A program made the position numbers and the translations under genes. A stretch of DNA of 64,000 nucleotides from assembly GCA_963830065.1 (NCBI GenBank), contig CAWHLA010000006.1, forward strand, positions 248,001 to 312,000, read 5' to 3'. The DNA comes from JACCZR01 sp963830065. GTDB taxonomy: Bacteria; Actinomycetota; Thermoleophilia; Solirubrobacterales; Thermoleophilaceae. Below the pieces are notes generated by a model. It saw only the letters and a list, made by a program, of their open reading frames with translations. It had not been told where the DNA came from and searched no databases. Shown piece after piece: positions 14,953 through 25,178 of this stretch (its first letter is position 1; every line of letters starts with the position of its first letter).

Positions 14953-15311
14953 CAGGACAGCACCAGGACCACGGCCGAGACCACCAGCAGCACGGCGAAG
15001 GCGCCCGACACGAAGCGCTCGGGCAGGCGCTGCTGCAGCGCCGTGCCGGCCAGGACGCCGCCCACGGCGGGCGTGCCGATGAGCAGCGCGGCGAGCGGGT
15101 CCACGTTGCCGTACAGCCCGTGAGCCCCGGCCGCCAGGGCGGCGATCACCACGATCGCGGCCAGCGATGTGCCGGTCGCCTCGCGGTCCTCGTAGGCCAG
15201 CCACAGGATCAGCAGCGGCACGATCACCGTCCCGCCGCCGACGCCGAAGAGCGCGCTGAACGCCCCGGCCGCCGTCCCGATCACGGCGAGACGGAGGAGG
15301 CGTCCTGACAT
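14952..15311 (-). CDS. Half-size TauE/SafE membrane protein (N-terminal half equivalent)
   Basis: A 119-aa membrane protein with about four hydrophobic segments. RLAVIGTAAGAFSALFGV is followed by GGGTVIVPLLILWLAYEDRE, then AAIVVIAALAAGAHGLYGN, the characteristic repeat of TauE/SafE permeases at half the usual 240-260 aa. It is translationally coupled to a second half-size protein. The ATG is preceded by TAGTAT at 8 nt. Both halves keep the GGG-PxL core, so neither looks like debris. Confidence 0.82.
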   Translation of the reverse strand: MSGRLLRLAVIGTAAGAFSALFGVGGGTVIVPLLILWLAYEDREATGTSLAAIVVIAALAAGAHGLYGNVDPLAALLIGTPAVGGVLAGTALQQRLPERFVSGAFAVLLVVSAVVLVLS

Positions 15312-15319
15312 CGGCGGGC

Positions 15320-15325
15320 ATACTA
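15320..15325 (-). promoter_or_regulatory. Leaderless-type -10 for the TauE half-gene pair
   Basis: TAGTAT, 8-nt spacer, ATG at 15311. It overlaps CATACT on the plus strand (15319-15324), which lies 7 nt before the otsB GTG and may serve the divergent gene. Confidence 0.55.
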
Positions 15326-15331
15326 CGGCGG

Positions 15332-16123
15332 GTGTCAGCCCCAACTGCCGACCGGCTCGCGCCGCTGTCCGAGGACCCCGCCCGCGGCGCGATCCTGCTG
15401 GATATCGACGGCACGCTGGCGCCCATCGTCGAGCGAGCCGACAACGCACACGTGCGCGAGGAGTCCTCGAAGCTGCTGGGCCGCCTGGCGCGGCGCTACG
15501 CGCTGGTGGCCTGCGTCTCGGGGCGCTCGGCCGCCGAGGCTCGCCGGCTGGTGGGCGTGGGCAGCATCGCCTACGCCGGCTCCCACGGTGCCGAGCTGCT
15601 CGAGCCGGGCGCGGCCAAGGCCACCACGGTGCCCGCCTTCGCCACCTGGGAGGGCCGCGTGCGCGAGTTCGCCACCGAGCACGACACGCCGGAGCTGCGG
15701 GTGCTGCGAGTCCGGATGGAGGACAAGGGGCCGATCGTCGCCTTCCACTGGCGCGGCACCCCCGACGAGGACGCCTCGCGCACCCGGCTCGAGGGCCTCG
15801 CCGCGGAGGCAGAGTCGGCCGGGCTCTCCACCCACTGGGGGCGCAAGGTGCTGGAGATCCGCCCGCCCGTGCCGGTGGACAAGGGCCAGGCGGTGCGCAC
15901 CCTGTGCGAGCGGGCCCGCCCGGCGGCCGCCCTGTACGCGGGCGACGACGCCACCGACCTCGACGCATTCGAGGCTCTCTGGGCCATGAAGTCAGAGGGG
16001 CTGCTGGACACCGCCATCTGCGTCGGGGTCCGGTCCGACGAAGGGCCCGCGGCGATCGTCGAGCGCGCCGACTTCGCCGTGGACGGGGTCGACGGGGTCA
16101 CTGCCGTGCTGGAGGCGCTCTGA
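15332..16123 (+). CDS. otsB: Trehalose-6-phosphate phosphatase
   Basis: A 263-aa HAD-family trehalose phosphatase that converts trehalose 6-phosphate to trehalose, the osmoprotectant. Motif I LLDIDGTLAPI (nucleophile in DIDGT), motif II CVSGRSAAEARRLV, the cap with GSHGAELLEPG, and motif IV YAGDDATDLDAFEAL are all in place, with RPPVPVDKGQAV marking the OtsB-specific KG pair. The synthase OtsA is not in the window. GTG start; CATACT-N7 upstream fits a weak leaderless -10. The TGA overlaps the ATG of the next gene (TGATG). Confidence 0.93.
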   Translation: MSAPTADRLAPLSEDPARGAILLDIDGTLAPIVERADNAHVREESSKLLGRLARRYALVACVSGRSAAEARRLVGVGSIAYAGSHGAELLEPGAAKATTVPAFATWEGRVREFATEHDTPELRVLRVRMEDKGPIVAFHWRGTPDEDASRTRLEGLAAEAESAGLSTHWGRKVLEIRPPVPVDKGQAVRTLCERARPAAALYAGDDATDLDAFEALWAMKSEGLLDTAICVGVRSDEGPAAIVERADFAVDGVDGVTAVLEAL

Positions 16124-16932
16124 TGCGCTTCCGCGAGTTCCTGCGCGTTTCGGTGCTCCTTTGCGCCGGGTCGGCGACCGCGCTGGCCGCCGTGACCATC
16201 GTCGGGGCCAACCGAGACAGCGACTACGTGCTCGCCCTGCTCGCCGCCGGGTGGTGGCTGGCCGCGCTGGTCATCGGAGCGATCCTGGGTCGCCGCCAGA
16301 GCGTGAGCGAGGGAACGCGGCGGCTGCTCAGCTCCGCCCGCACGGCCACCTCGCTACCCGAGCTCGAGCCCGGCGCCGTGCTGTTCAACCGCATGTGGCC
16401 GCTGGCGGTGTTCACCATCGCCGCGGGGATCATCGGGTTCTTCCTGCCCCAGGTGCCGGGCATCGCCACCGGCTACGCCATCCTGCTCGCGCTCACCGCC
16501 CGCAACCAGCACCGTGCCGTGCAGGCGATCGAGGAACGCGACGGGGTCCAGTACTGGTTCGACCGCACCCCGCCGCTGTCGGCCCCGCGGCTGGTGCGCA
16601 CTCCCGGCCTGCGCCGGGTCACGCCGACGCAGGCCTACGACGAAGGCGAGCTGTCGCGCTTGCGCAGCCGGTCGAGCTCGGGCCACGAGCGCGTGTTCGC
16701 GACCTGCTCGGGTGTCAGCCAAGCGCGGCGCGCGGTGGCGACGCCGAACCAGATCTTGTGGAGCGTGTCGACGCCGTGCGCGTCGGAGTCGATCGTCAGC
16801 GTCACGCCCCCCTCGGCGGCGCCGCGAGCCAGCGTGTCGGGCAGGTCGCGGCGGTTGGGGTTGGCGTTGATCTCCAGGAAGGTCCCCGTGCGCGCGGCGA
16901 CCTCCACCACGCGGTCGGTGTCCAGGGCGTAG
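16123..16932 (+). CDS. Membrane protein of unknown function (3' end uncertain)
   Basis: A 269-aa frame of which about the first 180 residues look real: three to four membrane segments (VSVLLCAGSATALAAVTIVG, YVLALLAAGWWLAALVIGAI, LAVFTIAAGIIGFFLPQV and a following one) and a conserved-looking tail QYWFDRTPPLSAPRLVRTPG. From about position 16660 the frame runs 298 nt antisense into polX and becomes Ser/Arg-rich, so the true stop has probably been lost to a mutation or indel. ATG overlaps the otsB TGA, so the two are co-translated. I do not recognise the family. Confidence 0.65.
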   Translation: MRFREFLRVSVLLCAGSATALAAVTIVGANRDSDYVLALLAAGWWLAALVIGAILGRRQSVSEGTRRLLSSARTATSLPELEPGAVLFNRMWPLAVFTIAAGIIGFFLPQVPGIATGYAILLALTARNQHRAVQAIEERDGVQYWFDRTPPLSAPRLVRTPGLRRVTPTQAYDEGELSRLRSRSSSGHERVFATCSGVSQARRAVATPNQILWSVSTPCASESIVSVTPPSAAPRASVSGRSRRLGLALISRKVPVRAATSTTRSVSRA

Positions 16933-18365
16933 GGCTCGCGGCGGCCGATCAGCCGCCCCGTCGGGTGGCCGATCACGTCCACCAGCGGGTGCTCCATGGC
17001 CGCCACCATGCGGGCGGTCATCTCCTCCTCCTTCATGCGGAAGGAGGTGTGCAGGCTGGCGACGATCCAGTCGAGCTGCTCCAGCACGTCGTCGGCGTAG
17101 TCCAGCGCGCCGTCGGTGAGCACGTTGACCTCGGTGCCGGCCAGCAGCGTGATGCCGTCGAGCTTCTCGTTCGCCTCGGCGATCCGCTCCACCTGGCGCA
17201 GCAGCTCGTCGGGCTGCACGTCGTTGCCGAACCCGTGTGAGGCGGAGTGGTCGGTGATGGCCAGGTACTCGTAACCCCGGTCCAGCGCCGCCTGGCCCAT
17301 CTCCAGGATCGAGTTGCGCCCGTCCGAGGCGGTCGTGTGACAGTGCAGGTCGCCCTTGAGGTCTTCCTGGGTGATCAGGGCGGGGAGGGCCTTCTCGCGC
17401 GCGGCGTCGAGCTCGCCGCGGTCCTCGCGTAGCTCGGGATCGATCCAGGCCATGCCCAGCAGCTCGTACACCTCCCGCTCGTCGGCGAAGGAGTGCGTGA
17501 CGTCGGTCTCGTCGTCCTTGACGCCGTACTCGCTGACGTGCAGGCCCTTGCGCACGGCGGCGGTACGAAGCGCCTCGTTGTGGCGGCCCGAGCCGGTGAA
17601 GTGCTGGAGCAGGTTGCCGAAGCTCTCCTCGGGCACGATCCGCAGGTCCACCGGCAGCCCGGTGTGGGTCACGCCCTTGGCGCCCGCCTCGCCCGCCACG
17701 CTCGCCGACTCCAGCGCGGGCAACTTGGTGAACGCCTTGGTCACGGCCTTGGCGTCGGAGGCAGCGACCACTACGTCGAGGTCTTTCACCGTGTCCGCCA
17801 GCCGCCGCGCGCTCCCGGCCAGCTCCACCTGCAGGGCGGCGGGCTCGTCTCTCAGCCCGTCCACGATCTCGTTCCCGACGGTCAGTGCCTGGTCGAGCAG
17901 CAGGCGGGGGGTCTCGGGGCCCTTCTCCAGCGCCGTCAGCACGTTGTCCCGCGCCTTGGGGCCGAAGCCGGGCACCTCGTCGAGCCCGCCCGCCGCCACC
18001 GCCTCCTTGAGCTCGTCCAGCGACCCGATCCCCAGGTGGTCGTGAAGCACCTTCACCCGCTTGGGGCCCAGGCCGGGGATGCGCGTGACCTCGACCAACC
18101 CAGGCGGGATGCGCTCCTTGAGCTTGTCGGCGGACGGGATGGTGCCCTGCTCGAGCAGCGAGCCGATCTTGTCGGCGATCGCCTTGCCGATGCCGGGCAA
18201 CGACTCGGCCTTGCCCTGGCGCGCCATCTCGGCAACCGAGGCGCCGGAATCGCGGATGTTCTTCGCCGCTGTGCGGTACGCGACCACCCGGTAGGACGAG
18301 GCGCCGTCCAGCTCGTAGAGGCTGGCCAGCTCGTCGAAGTGAGAGGCGATCTCGGCGTTGCGCAC
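16635..18365 (-). CDS. polX: DNA polymerase X family with PHP domain
   Basis: A 576-aa bacterial PolX: a gap-filling repair polymerase fused to a PHP 3'-5' exonuclease. N-terminal helix-hairpin-helix motifs (LPGIGKAIADKIG, IPGLGPKRVKVL, VPGFGPKARDNVL) bind DNA; the nucleotidyltransferase core has ELAGSARRLADTVKDLDVVV (first Asp pair) and LPVDLRIV (third Asp); the PHP domain shows DLHCHTTASDG, ITDHSASHGF, GTEVNVL and IDSDAHGVDTL metal ligands. Length is the usual 570-580. GTG start with TACCCT 8 nt upstream. Its 3' end overlaps a convergent membrane-protein frame. Confidence 0.93.
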   Translation of the reverse strand: MRNAEIASHFDELASLYELDGASSYRVVAYRTAAKNIRDSGASVAEMARQGKAESLPGIGKAIADKIGSLLEQGTIPSADKLKERIPPGLVEVTRIPGLGPKRVKVLHDHLGIGSLDELKEAVAAGGLDEVPGFGPKARDNVLTALEKGPETPRLLLDQALTVGNEIVDGLRDEPAALQVELAGSARRLADTVKDLDVVVAASDAKAVTKAFTKLPALESASVAGEAGAKGVTHTGLPVDLRIVPEESFGNLLQHFTGSGRHNEALRTAAVRKGLHVSEYGVKDDETDVTHSFADEREVYELLGMAWIDPELREDRGELDAAREKALPALITQEDLKGDLHCHTTASDGRNSILEMGQAALDRGYEYLAITDHSASHGFGNDVQPDELLRQVERIAEANEKLDGITLLAGTEVNVLTDGALDYADDVLEQLDWIVASLHTSFRMKEEEMTARMVAAMEHPLVDVIGHPTGRLIGRREPYALDTDRVVEVAARTGTFLEINANPNRRDLPDTLARGAAEGGVTLTIDSDAHGVDTLHKIWFGVATARRAWLTPEQVANTRSWPELDRLRKRDSSPSS

Positions 18366-18373
18366 GGGGGCCT

Positions 18374-18379
18374 AGGGTA
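18374..18379 (-). promoter_or_regulatory. Leaderless-type -10 for polX
   Basis: TACCCT, 8-nt spacer, GTG at 18365. On the opposite strand the same bases form TAGGGT (18373-18378), 10 nt before the glycosyltransferase GTG, so one AT-containing patch appears to serve both directions. Confidence 0.5.
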
Positions 18380-18388
18380 AGCGGCTTC

Positions 18389-19117
18389 GTGCCTGGCGCC
18401 TGGCTGATCCTCCCCACCTACAACGAGGCGGACAACCTCGAGAACATGGTCCGCTCCGCCCTGCCCCGGCTGGCCGAGGCCGCCCCCGAGCACCGCATTC
18501 TCGTGGTGGACGACAACTCGCCCGACGGCACCGGCGACATCGCCGACCGGCTGGCTGCCGAGCTGCAGGAGGTCGAGGTGCTGCACCGTCCCGGGAAGCA
18601 GGGCCTCGGGCGCGCCTACCTGGCCGGCTTCGCCCGGGCGCTCGAGGGCGGAGCCGACCTGATGTTGGAGATGGACTGCGACTTCTCGCACGACCCGGCC
18701 GACCTCCCGCGCCTGATCCACGCCGCCGACGACGCCGACCTGGTGCTCGGCTCGCGCTACGTGCCAGGCGGGGGCGTGGAGCGCTGGGGGCTGGTGCGGC
18801 GTGCCTTGAGCCGCTGGGGATCGCTGTACGCGCAGATCCTGCTGGGGCTGCCCCTGCGCGACCTGACCGGCGGCTTCAAGTGCTTCCGTCGCCAGGTGCT
18901 CGAGCGACTGGATCTCGACGGGATCGCTGCGGACGGGTACGGCTTCCAGATCGAGGTGACCTACCGCGCCGTCCAGGCCGGCTTCCGCGTGGTAGAGGTT
19001 CCGATCGTGTTTCGCGACCGGCGGGTCGGACAGTCGAAGATGTCGGCCCGTATCGCGCTCGAAGCGGTGTGGAAGGTGCCTGCTCTTCGCGTTCGAGGCC
19101 GAAGCTATACTTTCTGA
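18389..19117 (+). CDS. Polyprenol monophosphomannose synthase-like GT2 glycosyltransferase
   Basis: A 242-aa inverting family-2 glycosyltransferase of the DPM1/Ppm1 type, which moves mannose from GDP-mannose to polyprenyl phosphate on the inner membrane face. Visible: LILPTYNEADNLENMV, ILVVDDNSPDGTGDIAD, the metal-binding LMLEMDCDFSHDPADLP, LVLGSRYVPGGGVERWG, LRDLTGGFKCFRRQVL and the closing FRDRRVGQSKMS. It lacks the membrane anchor domain, as in bacterial DPM1 enzymes. GTG start; TAGGGT lies 10 nt upstream. Confidence 0.88.
   Translation: MPGAWLILPTYNEADNLENMVRSALPRLAEAAPEHRILVVDDNSPDGTGDIADRLAAELQEVEVLHRPGKQGLGRAYLAGFARALEGGADLMLEMDCDFSHDPADLPRLIHAADDADLVLGSRYVPGGGVERWGLVRRALSRWGSLYAQILLGLPLRDLTGGFKCFRRQVLERLDLDGIAADGYGFQIEVTYRAVQAGFRVVEVPIVFRDRRVGQSKMSARIALEAVWKVPALRVRGRSYTF
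19106..19111 (+). promoter_or_regulatory. -10 element for trxA
   Basis: TATACT, close to the sigma-70 consensus, inside the 3' end of the glycosyltransferase gene. A leader of about 22 nt with AGAGGAG at 19130-19136 precedes the GTG at 19141. Confidence 0.6.
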
Positions 19118-19140
19118 AGTAACGACCGAGAGGAGCGCAG

Positions 19141-19464
19141 GTGGCAGTAGTTGACGAGGTGACCGACAACAACTTCCAGGCGGAGGTGCTCGAGTCACCC
19201 GAGCCCGTCCTGGTGGACTTCTGGGCGCCTTGGTGCGGCCCGTGCCGCGTGATCTCGCCGCACCTCGAGGAGCTGAACAACGAGCGCGACGACGTCCGCG
19301 TGGTGAAGCTGAACGTGGACGACAACCCCAACACCGCCGCTCGATACAACATCATGGCCATCCCGACGATCCTGCTCTTCAAGGGCGGGAACGTGGCCCA
19401 CACGATCCAGGGCGCGATGCCGAAGAACCGCATCGTGACCGAGATCGAACCCTCCCTCGCGTAG
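19141..19464 (+). CDS. trxA: Thioredoxin
   Basis: A 107-aa thioredoxin: FWAPWCGPCRVISPHLEEL with redox-active C32/C35, KLNVDDNPNTAARYNIMAIP and the cis-proline of AIPTILLFKGG. Cytosolic disulfide reductase. The GTG start has AGAGGAG in front and a TATACT promoter. It is followed after 3 nt by a small tautomerase gene, so both are probably transcribed together up to the hairpin at about 19709. Confidence 0.95.
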   Translation: MAVVDEVTDNNFQAEVLESPEPVLVDFWAPWCGPCRVISPHLEELNNERDDVRVVKLNVDDNPNTAARYNIMAIPTILLFKGGNVAHTIQGAMPKNRIVTEIEPSLA

Positions 19465-19467
19465 CCG

Positions 19468-19647
19468 ATGCCATTCGTGACGGTCGAGTGGTTCGAGGGC
19501 CGCTCGGCCGAGCAGAAGGCCGAGCTGGCCCGCCGGATCACCGAGGCGATGACCGACGTGGCCGGCACACCCGCCGAAGAGGTGTGGATCCGCTTCGAGG
19601 ACGCGGCCCGCGGTGACTGGGCCATGGGTGGCGAGCTGAAGGGCTAG
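19468..19647 (+). CDS. 4-oxalocrotonate tautomerase-like small enzyme
   Basis: A 59-aa protein too short for usual ORF cut-offs. After Met removal it starts with the catalytic Pro1 (PFVTVEWFEGRSAEQKAEL), continues with the family helix RRITEAMTDVAGTPAEEVWI and ends RGDWAMGGELKG, matching the W-x-x-GG of the 4-OT family. Small tautomerases of this kind interconvert keto and enol acids; the real substrate is unknown. It begins 3 nt after the trxA stop and lies before a strong hairpin. Confidence 0.8.
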   Translation: MPFVTVEWFEGRSAEQKAELARRITEAMTDVAGTPAEEVWIRFEDAARGDWAMGGELKG

Positions 19648-19708
19648 CGGCCCAGCGGCGCCCACGCCGTCGGGCGCGCCGGGGCCGGACACGACTCACC
19701 CCGTTGAG

Positions 19709-19736
19709 AAAGTCCTCAGCTGGCTGACGACTTTTT
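19709..19736 (+). terminator. Rho-independent-type terminator (bidirectional)
   Basis: AAAGTCCTCAGC pairs with GCTGACGACTTT (one mismatch) and is followed by a T run (GACTTTTTC). The A run on the left lets it also work for the convergent ileS transcript. It lies about 60 nt after the tautomerase stop and about 70 nt after the ileS stop. No other coding signal is seen in 19648-19802. Confidence 0.65.
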
Positions 19737-19802
19737 CAGACCGGGGGGCGCAGACCGAGGGCGCATGCCCAAGGGCGCGCGCGCCGAGCCCAAGCCGCCC
19801 GG

Positions 19803-22832
<3,030 letters not shown>

Positions 22833-22838
22833 CGCCCG

Positions 22839-22844
22839 AGATTA
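22839..22844 (-). promoter_or_regulatory. Leaderless-type -10 for ileS, formed by a stop codon
   Basis: TAATCT, 6-nt spacer, GTG at 22832. Its TAA is the stop codon of the proposed 35-aa upstream frame. Confidence 0.5.
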
Positions 22845-22949
22845 GGGCGACTTGAGCGTGAAGGTCCGGCTCGACTTGCGCAGGGTCGCCAGACCCAGGA
22901 GGGCCAGGCATGCAGCGGCCACCGCGATGCGTGGCATCGGGTCATTCAT
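22842..22949 (-). CDS. Possible 35-aa single-pass membrane protein
   Basis: A short frame between marR and ileS: MNDPMPRIAVAAACLALLGL followed by ATLRKSSRTFTLKSP. It has one hydrophobic stretch of about 15-16 residues and a basic tail, compatible with a small membrane protein. It starts 37 nt after the MarR stop and its TAA forms the ileS -10. No ribosome-binding site is obvious, and I do not recognise a family. Too short to be sure. Confidence 0.35.
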   Translation of the reverse strand: MNDPMPRIAVAAACLALLGLATLRKSSRTFTLKSP

Positions 22950-22986
22950 CGTAAGTCGGGCCAGAAAACCTGAGCGCAGGCTGTGC

Positions 22987-23421
22987 TCAGGCGGCCAAAC
23001 GTCTACACAGGTCCGCCAGGTCCCGCTTCTCGGTCTCGTCCAGCCCGCCGAACGCGGAGCTCACCCGCTCGGTGTGAGCGGGGAACAGCCGCTCGGCCAG
23101 CTCGGCGCCGCGCTCGGTGAGGTCGACAGCCGACGCCCGGCGGTCGTGCTCCAGCCGCCGGCGCAGGACGAAGCCGCGCGCCTCGAGGGTGGCCACGATC
23201 TCGGTGGCGTTCGCCTTGGTCAGGCCCAGGCGCCGGCGCAGCGCTCGCAGCTCGATCGAGCCGCCGGCCGTGGTGAGCACCACCAGCACCGAGAAGCCCG
23301 CGGCGGTCACGCCCTCACGCTCGAGCTCGGCGGACAGGGAGCGGCGCAGCGACGTCTCCGCGCGCAACAGCGCCTCCAGCGCGCGGTGAGCCAGCGGGTC
23401 ACCAACTTCGAGCGCCCTCAT
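22987..23421 (-). CDS. MarR-family transcriptional regulator
   Basis: A 144-aa winged-helix regulator: LLRAETSLRRSLSAELEREG, then FSVLVVLTTAGGSIELRALR and the recognition helix RLGLTKANATEIVATLEARG, the wing VLRRRLEHDRRASAVDLTERG and a dimerising C-terminal helix. The D-R-R in the wing is the MarR signature. I start at the ATG 23421, not the upstream ATG at 23493, because the latter would overlap the neighbouring regulator gene and because TAAGTT lies 7 nt before 23421. Target unknown. Confidence 0.85.
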   Translation of the reverse strand: MRALEVGDPLAHRALEALLRAETSLRRSLSAELEREGVTAAGFSVLVVLTTAGGSIELRALRRRLGLTKANATEIVATLEARGFVLRRRLEHDRRASAVDLTERGAELAERLFPAHTERVSSAFGGLDETEKRDLADLCRRLAA

Positions 23422-23428
23422 GGGGCGA

Positions 23429-23434
23429 AACTTA
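23429..23434 (-). promoter_or_regulatory. Leaderless-type -10 for marR
   Basis: TAAGTT, 7-nt spacer, ATG at 23421; inside the 3' end of the adjacent regulator gene. Confidence 0.5.
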
Positions 23435-24668
23435 AGCTTGGCTGCGGACGTTCGCCGTGCGCGGCGGGGCGGGGGCGGCTTCGATTCGCTCACCGTCGAT
23501 CAGCTCTCGCACGCGGTCCACGGCCTCGGTGGGCGCGGTGCCCAGGCTGGGCACCGAGCGCTCGCCCCTGACCGGCATCGATTCGCGGTACTCGAGCACC
23601 GGCGCCCAGGAGCCGACCTGCTTGACCGCATACATCAACCGGCCCACGACCTCGAGCGTCGCGTCGCCGCCGCAGAACACGAAGGCGCTGGGGCTGGTGG
23701 CGCGGATGGCCCGGGCAGCGCGGTCCGCTGCGAGCCCGAAGGACAGCAGCAGCGTCGGGAATCCCCCTCGGCGCAGCGCCAGCTCCAGCGCCTGGACGTG
23801 GAGGGACTCGAGGTCGAGCCGATCGCTGGCGTCGAAGATCACCACCGCCTCGGTGCGGCTGGCGGGCGAGGCGATGCGGCGCTGGGCGTGCAGCCAGCCG
23901 GTGGCCCAGCGGCAGGCCAGCTCCAGCTCGGCCTCCCGAGAGGTGCGATCGTCGGCGGCTTCGACGGCGGGTAGCAGCACGTCCTCAACCGTGCGGTCCA
24001 CCGACCCGACGGCCAGGCTCTCCTCGAGCACGCGGTCGACGGCCACCTCGTCGAACCGGTCGAAGGCGTCGAGCAGACGGTTGGCGGAGCTGGGCCCCTC
24101 GCCGCGGCGGCGGGCCACCTCGATCGCCGACGAGGTGTTGTGGGTCTCCACAGCGCGCGCCGCAGCGCCTCGAGCTCGGCCAGGTCGTACTGGCGGTGCC
24201 CGCCCGCGGTCCTACGCGGGCGCGGGTAGGTGAAGCGCCGCTCCCAACTGCGCAGGGTGTTAGGGCTGACACCGAGCTCAGCGCGCTTTTGGCAACTGGT
24301 GCAGGGCTCTTGCACCGCCACCAGGGCGCCCGGGGCGGCCCGCAGGTGCTCACGCGCAGCGAAAGCGGCCCCGCCTTCACCGCCTGCGGGGTGGCTGTGC
24401 GCCGGATCGAGGCGCGCCTGACCGCCGCCGCCAGGTCGCTGTCGGGATCGGGCAGCTCGTCGTCGAACAGGCCCTCCCCCGCCTCGCTCACGGCCTTGAC
24501 GCGCAGGTCGTGGCCCACCACGGCAAACGCAGGACCCGGAAGCTCGTCCTCCCAGCACCAGAGCAGCAGGCCGAGCCCGCAGGCCGGGCATACGCGCTCA
24601 GCTGCGTCCGGCGACGCCCGGCGTCCGCAGCGTGAGCAGAAGCGCGCTCCTTCGCGCTCGTGCGACAC
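23432..24668 (-). pseudogene. Zinc-ribbon/PAS/MerR-HTH regulator with B12-binding-like C-terminus, two frameshifts
   Basis: Three frames read one after another give a coherent protein of about 411 aa. N-terminus: two CxxC pairs (FCSRCGRRA, VCPACGLG), then a PAS-like segment LPGPAFAVVGHDLRVKAVSE. Middle: EPCTSCQKRAELGVSPNTLR and SWERRFTYPRPRRTAGGHRQ, a MerR-type DNA-binding domain. C-terminus: LLDAFDRFDEVAVDRVLEES, LACRWATGWLHAQRR and SFGLAADRAARAIR, similar to the B12-binding half of CarH-like regulators but without the DxHxxG cobalamin motif. One base is lost near 24329-24331 and another near 24150-24153. Conservation on both sides of the breaks suggests sequence error or a very recent mutation. 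GTG start at 24668 is tentative. Confidence 0.65.
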
Positions 24669-24716
24669 ACCCTCAGGATCGGCCCCCTGTCGCTCGGTCG
24701 GGTTCGGTGCGGGATA

Positions 24717-25169
24717 GTGCAGCGAATCGAGGGACGAACTCTGCTCAAGTGGCTCGTCTCCGCGGCGCTGCTGGCCGGCTGCGGGGGCGGCGACGAGCTC
24801 CCGGCGGCCTGCGGCCAGGGCGAGCAGGCCGTCGCCGCCGCGCTGGCGTCGGCCCCCCAGGCCGTGCGGATAGACGGCGTGGCGATCTCCGCCTGCATGA
24901 CCGACGCCGCCGACGCCTCCGACGTCCAGGCGCTGGGCAGCGCGGTCAACGGCGCCGCCGCCAAGCTGGCCGACGTGGCCGAGAAGCGACCGGACTCCGC
25001 GGAGGCCGTGCGGCTGGGCTACCTGGTCGGCGCAGTGCAACGGGGCTCGAAGCAGAGCCAGGGCCTTCACTCCGAGCTGGAGCGCCGGCTCGAGCAGGAG
25101 GTGGGCCGGGTCGACCGCTCGAGCCCGGCCTTCCAGCGCGGCCAGCGTGCCGGTCGCTCGCTTGGGTAG
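24717..25169 (+). CDS. Putative lipoprotein of unknown function
   Basis: A 150-aa protein from the GTG at 24717: a short basic start, hydrophobic KWLVSAALLAGC with lipobox LLAGC, then CGGGDELPAACGQGEQAV and a helical region rich in Ala and charged residues. A start at 24660 would put 19 polar residues before the signal peptide and is less likely. No family recognised. Its TAG stop forms the first three bases of the -10 of fumC. Divergent from the MerR-type regulator. Confidence 0.6.
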   Translation: MQRIEGRTLLKWLVSAALLAGCGGGDELPAACGQGEQAVAAALASAPQAVRIDGVAISACMTDAADASDVQALGSAVNGAAAKLADVAEKRPDSAEAVRLGYLVGAVQRGSKQSQGLHSELERRLEQEVGRVDRSSPAFQRGQRAGRSLG

Positions 25170-25172
25170 GTT
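25167..25172 (+). promoter_or_regulatory. Leaderless-type -10 for fumC, formed by a stop codon
   Basis: TAGGTT, 6-nt spacer, ATG at 25179. TAG is the stop of the upstream lipoprotein gene. Confidence 0.6.
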
Positions 25173-25178
25173 CAAAGC

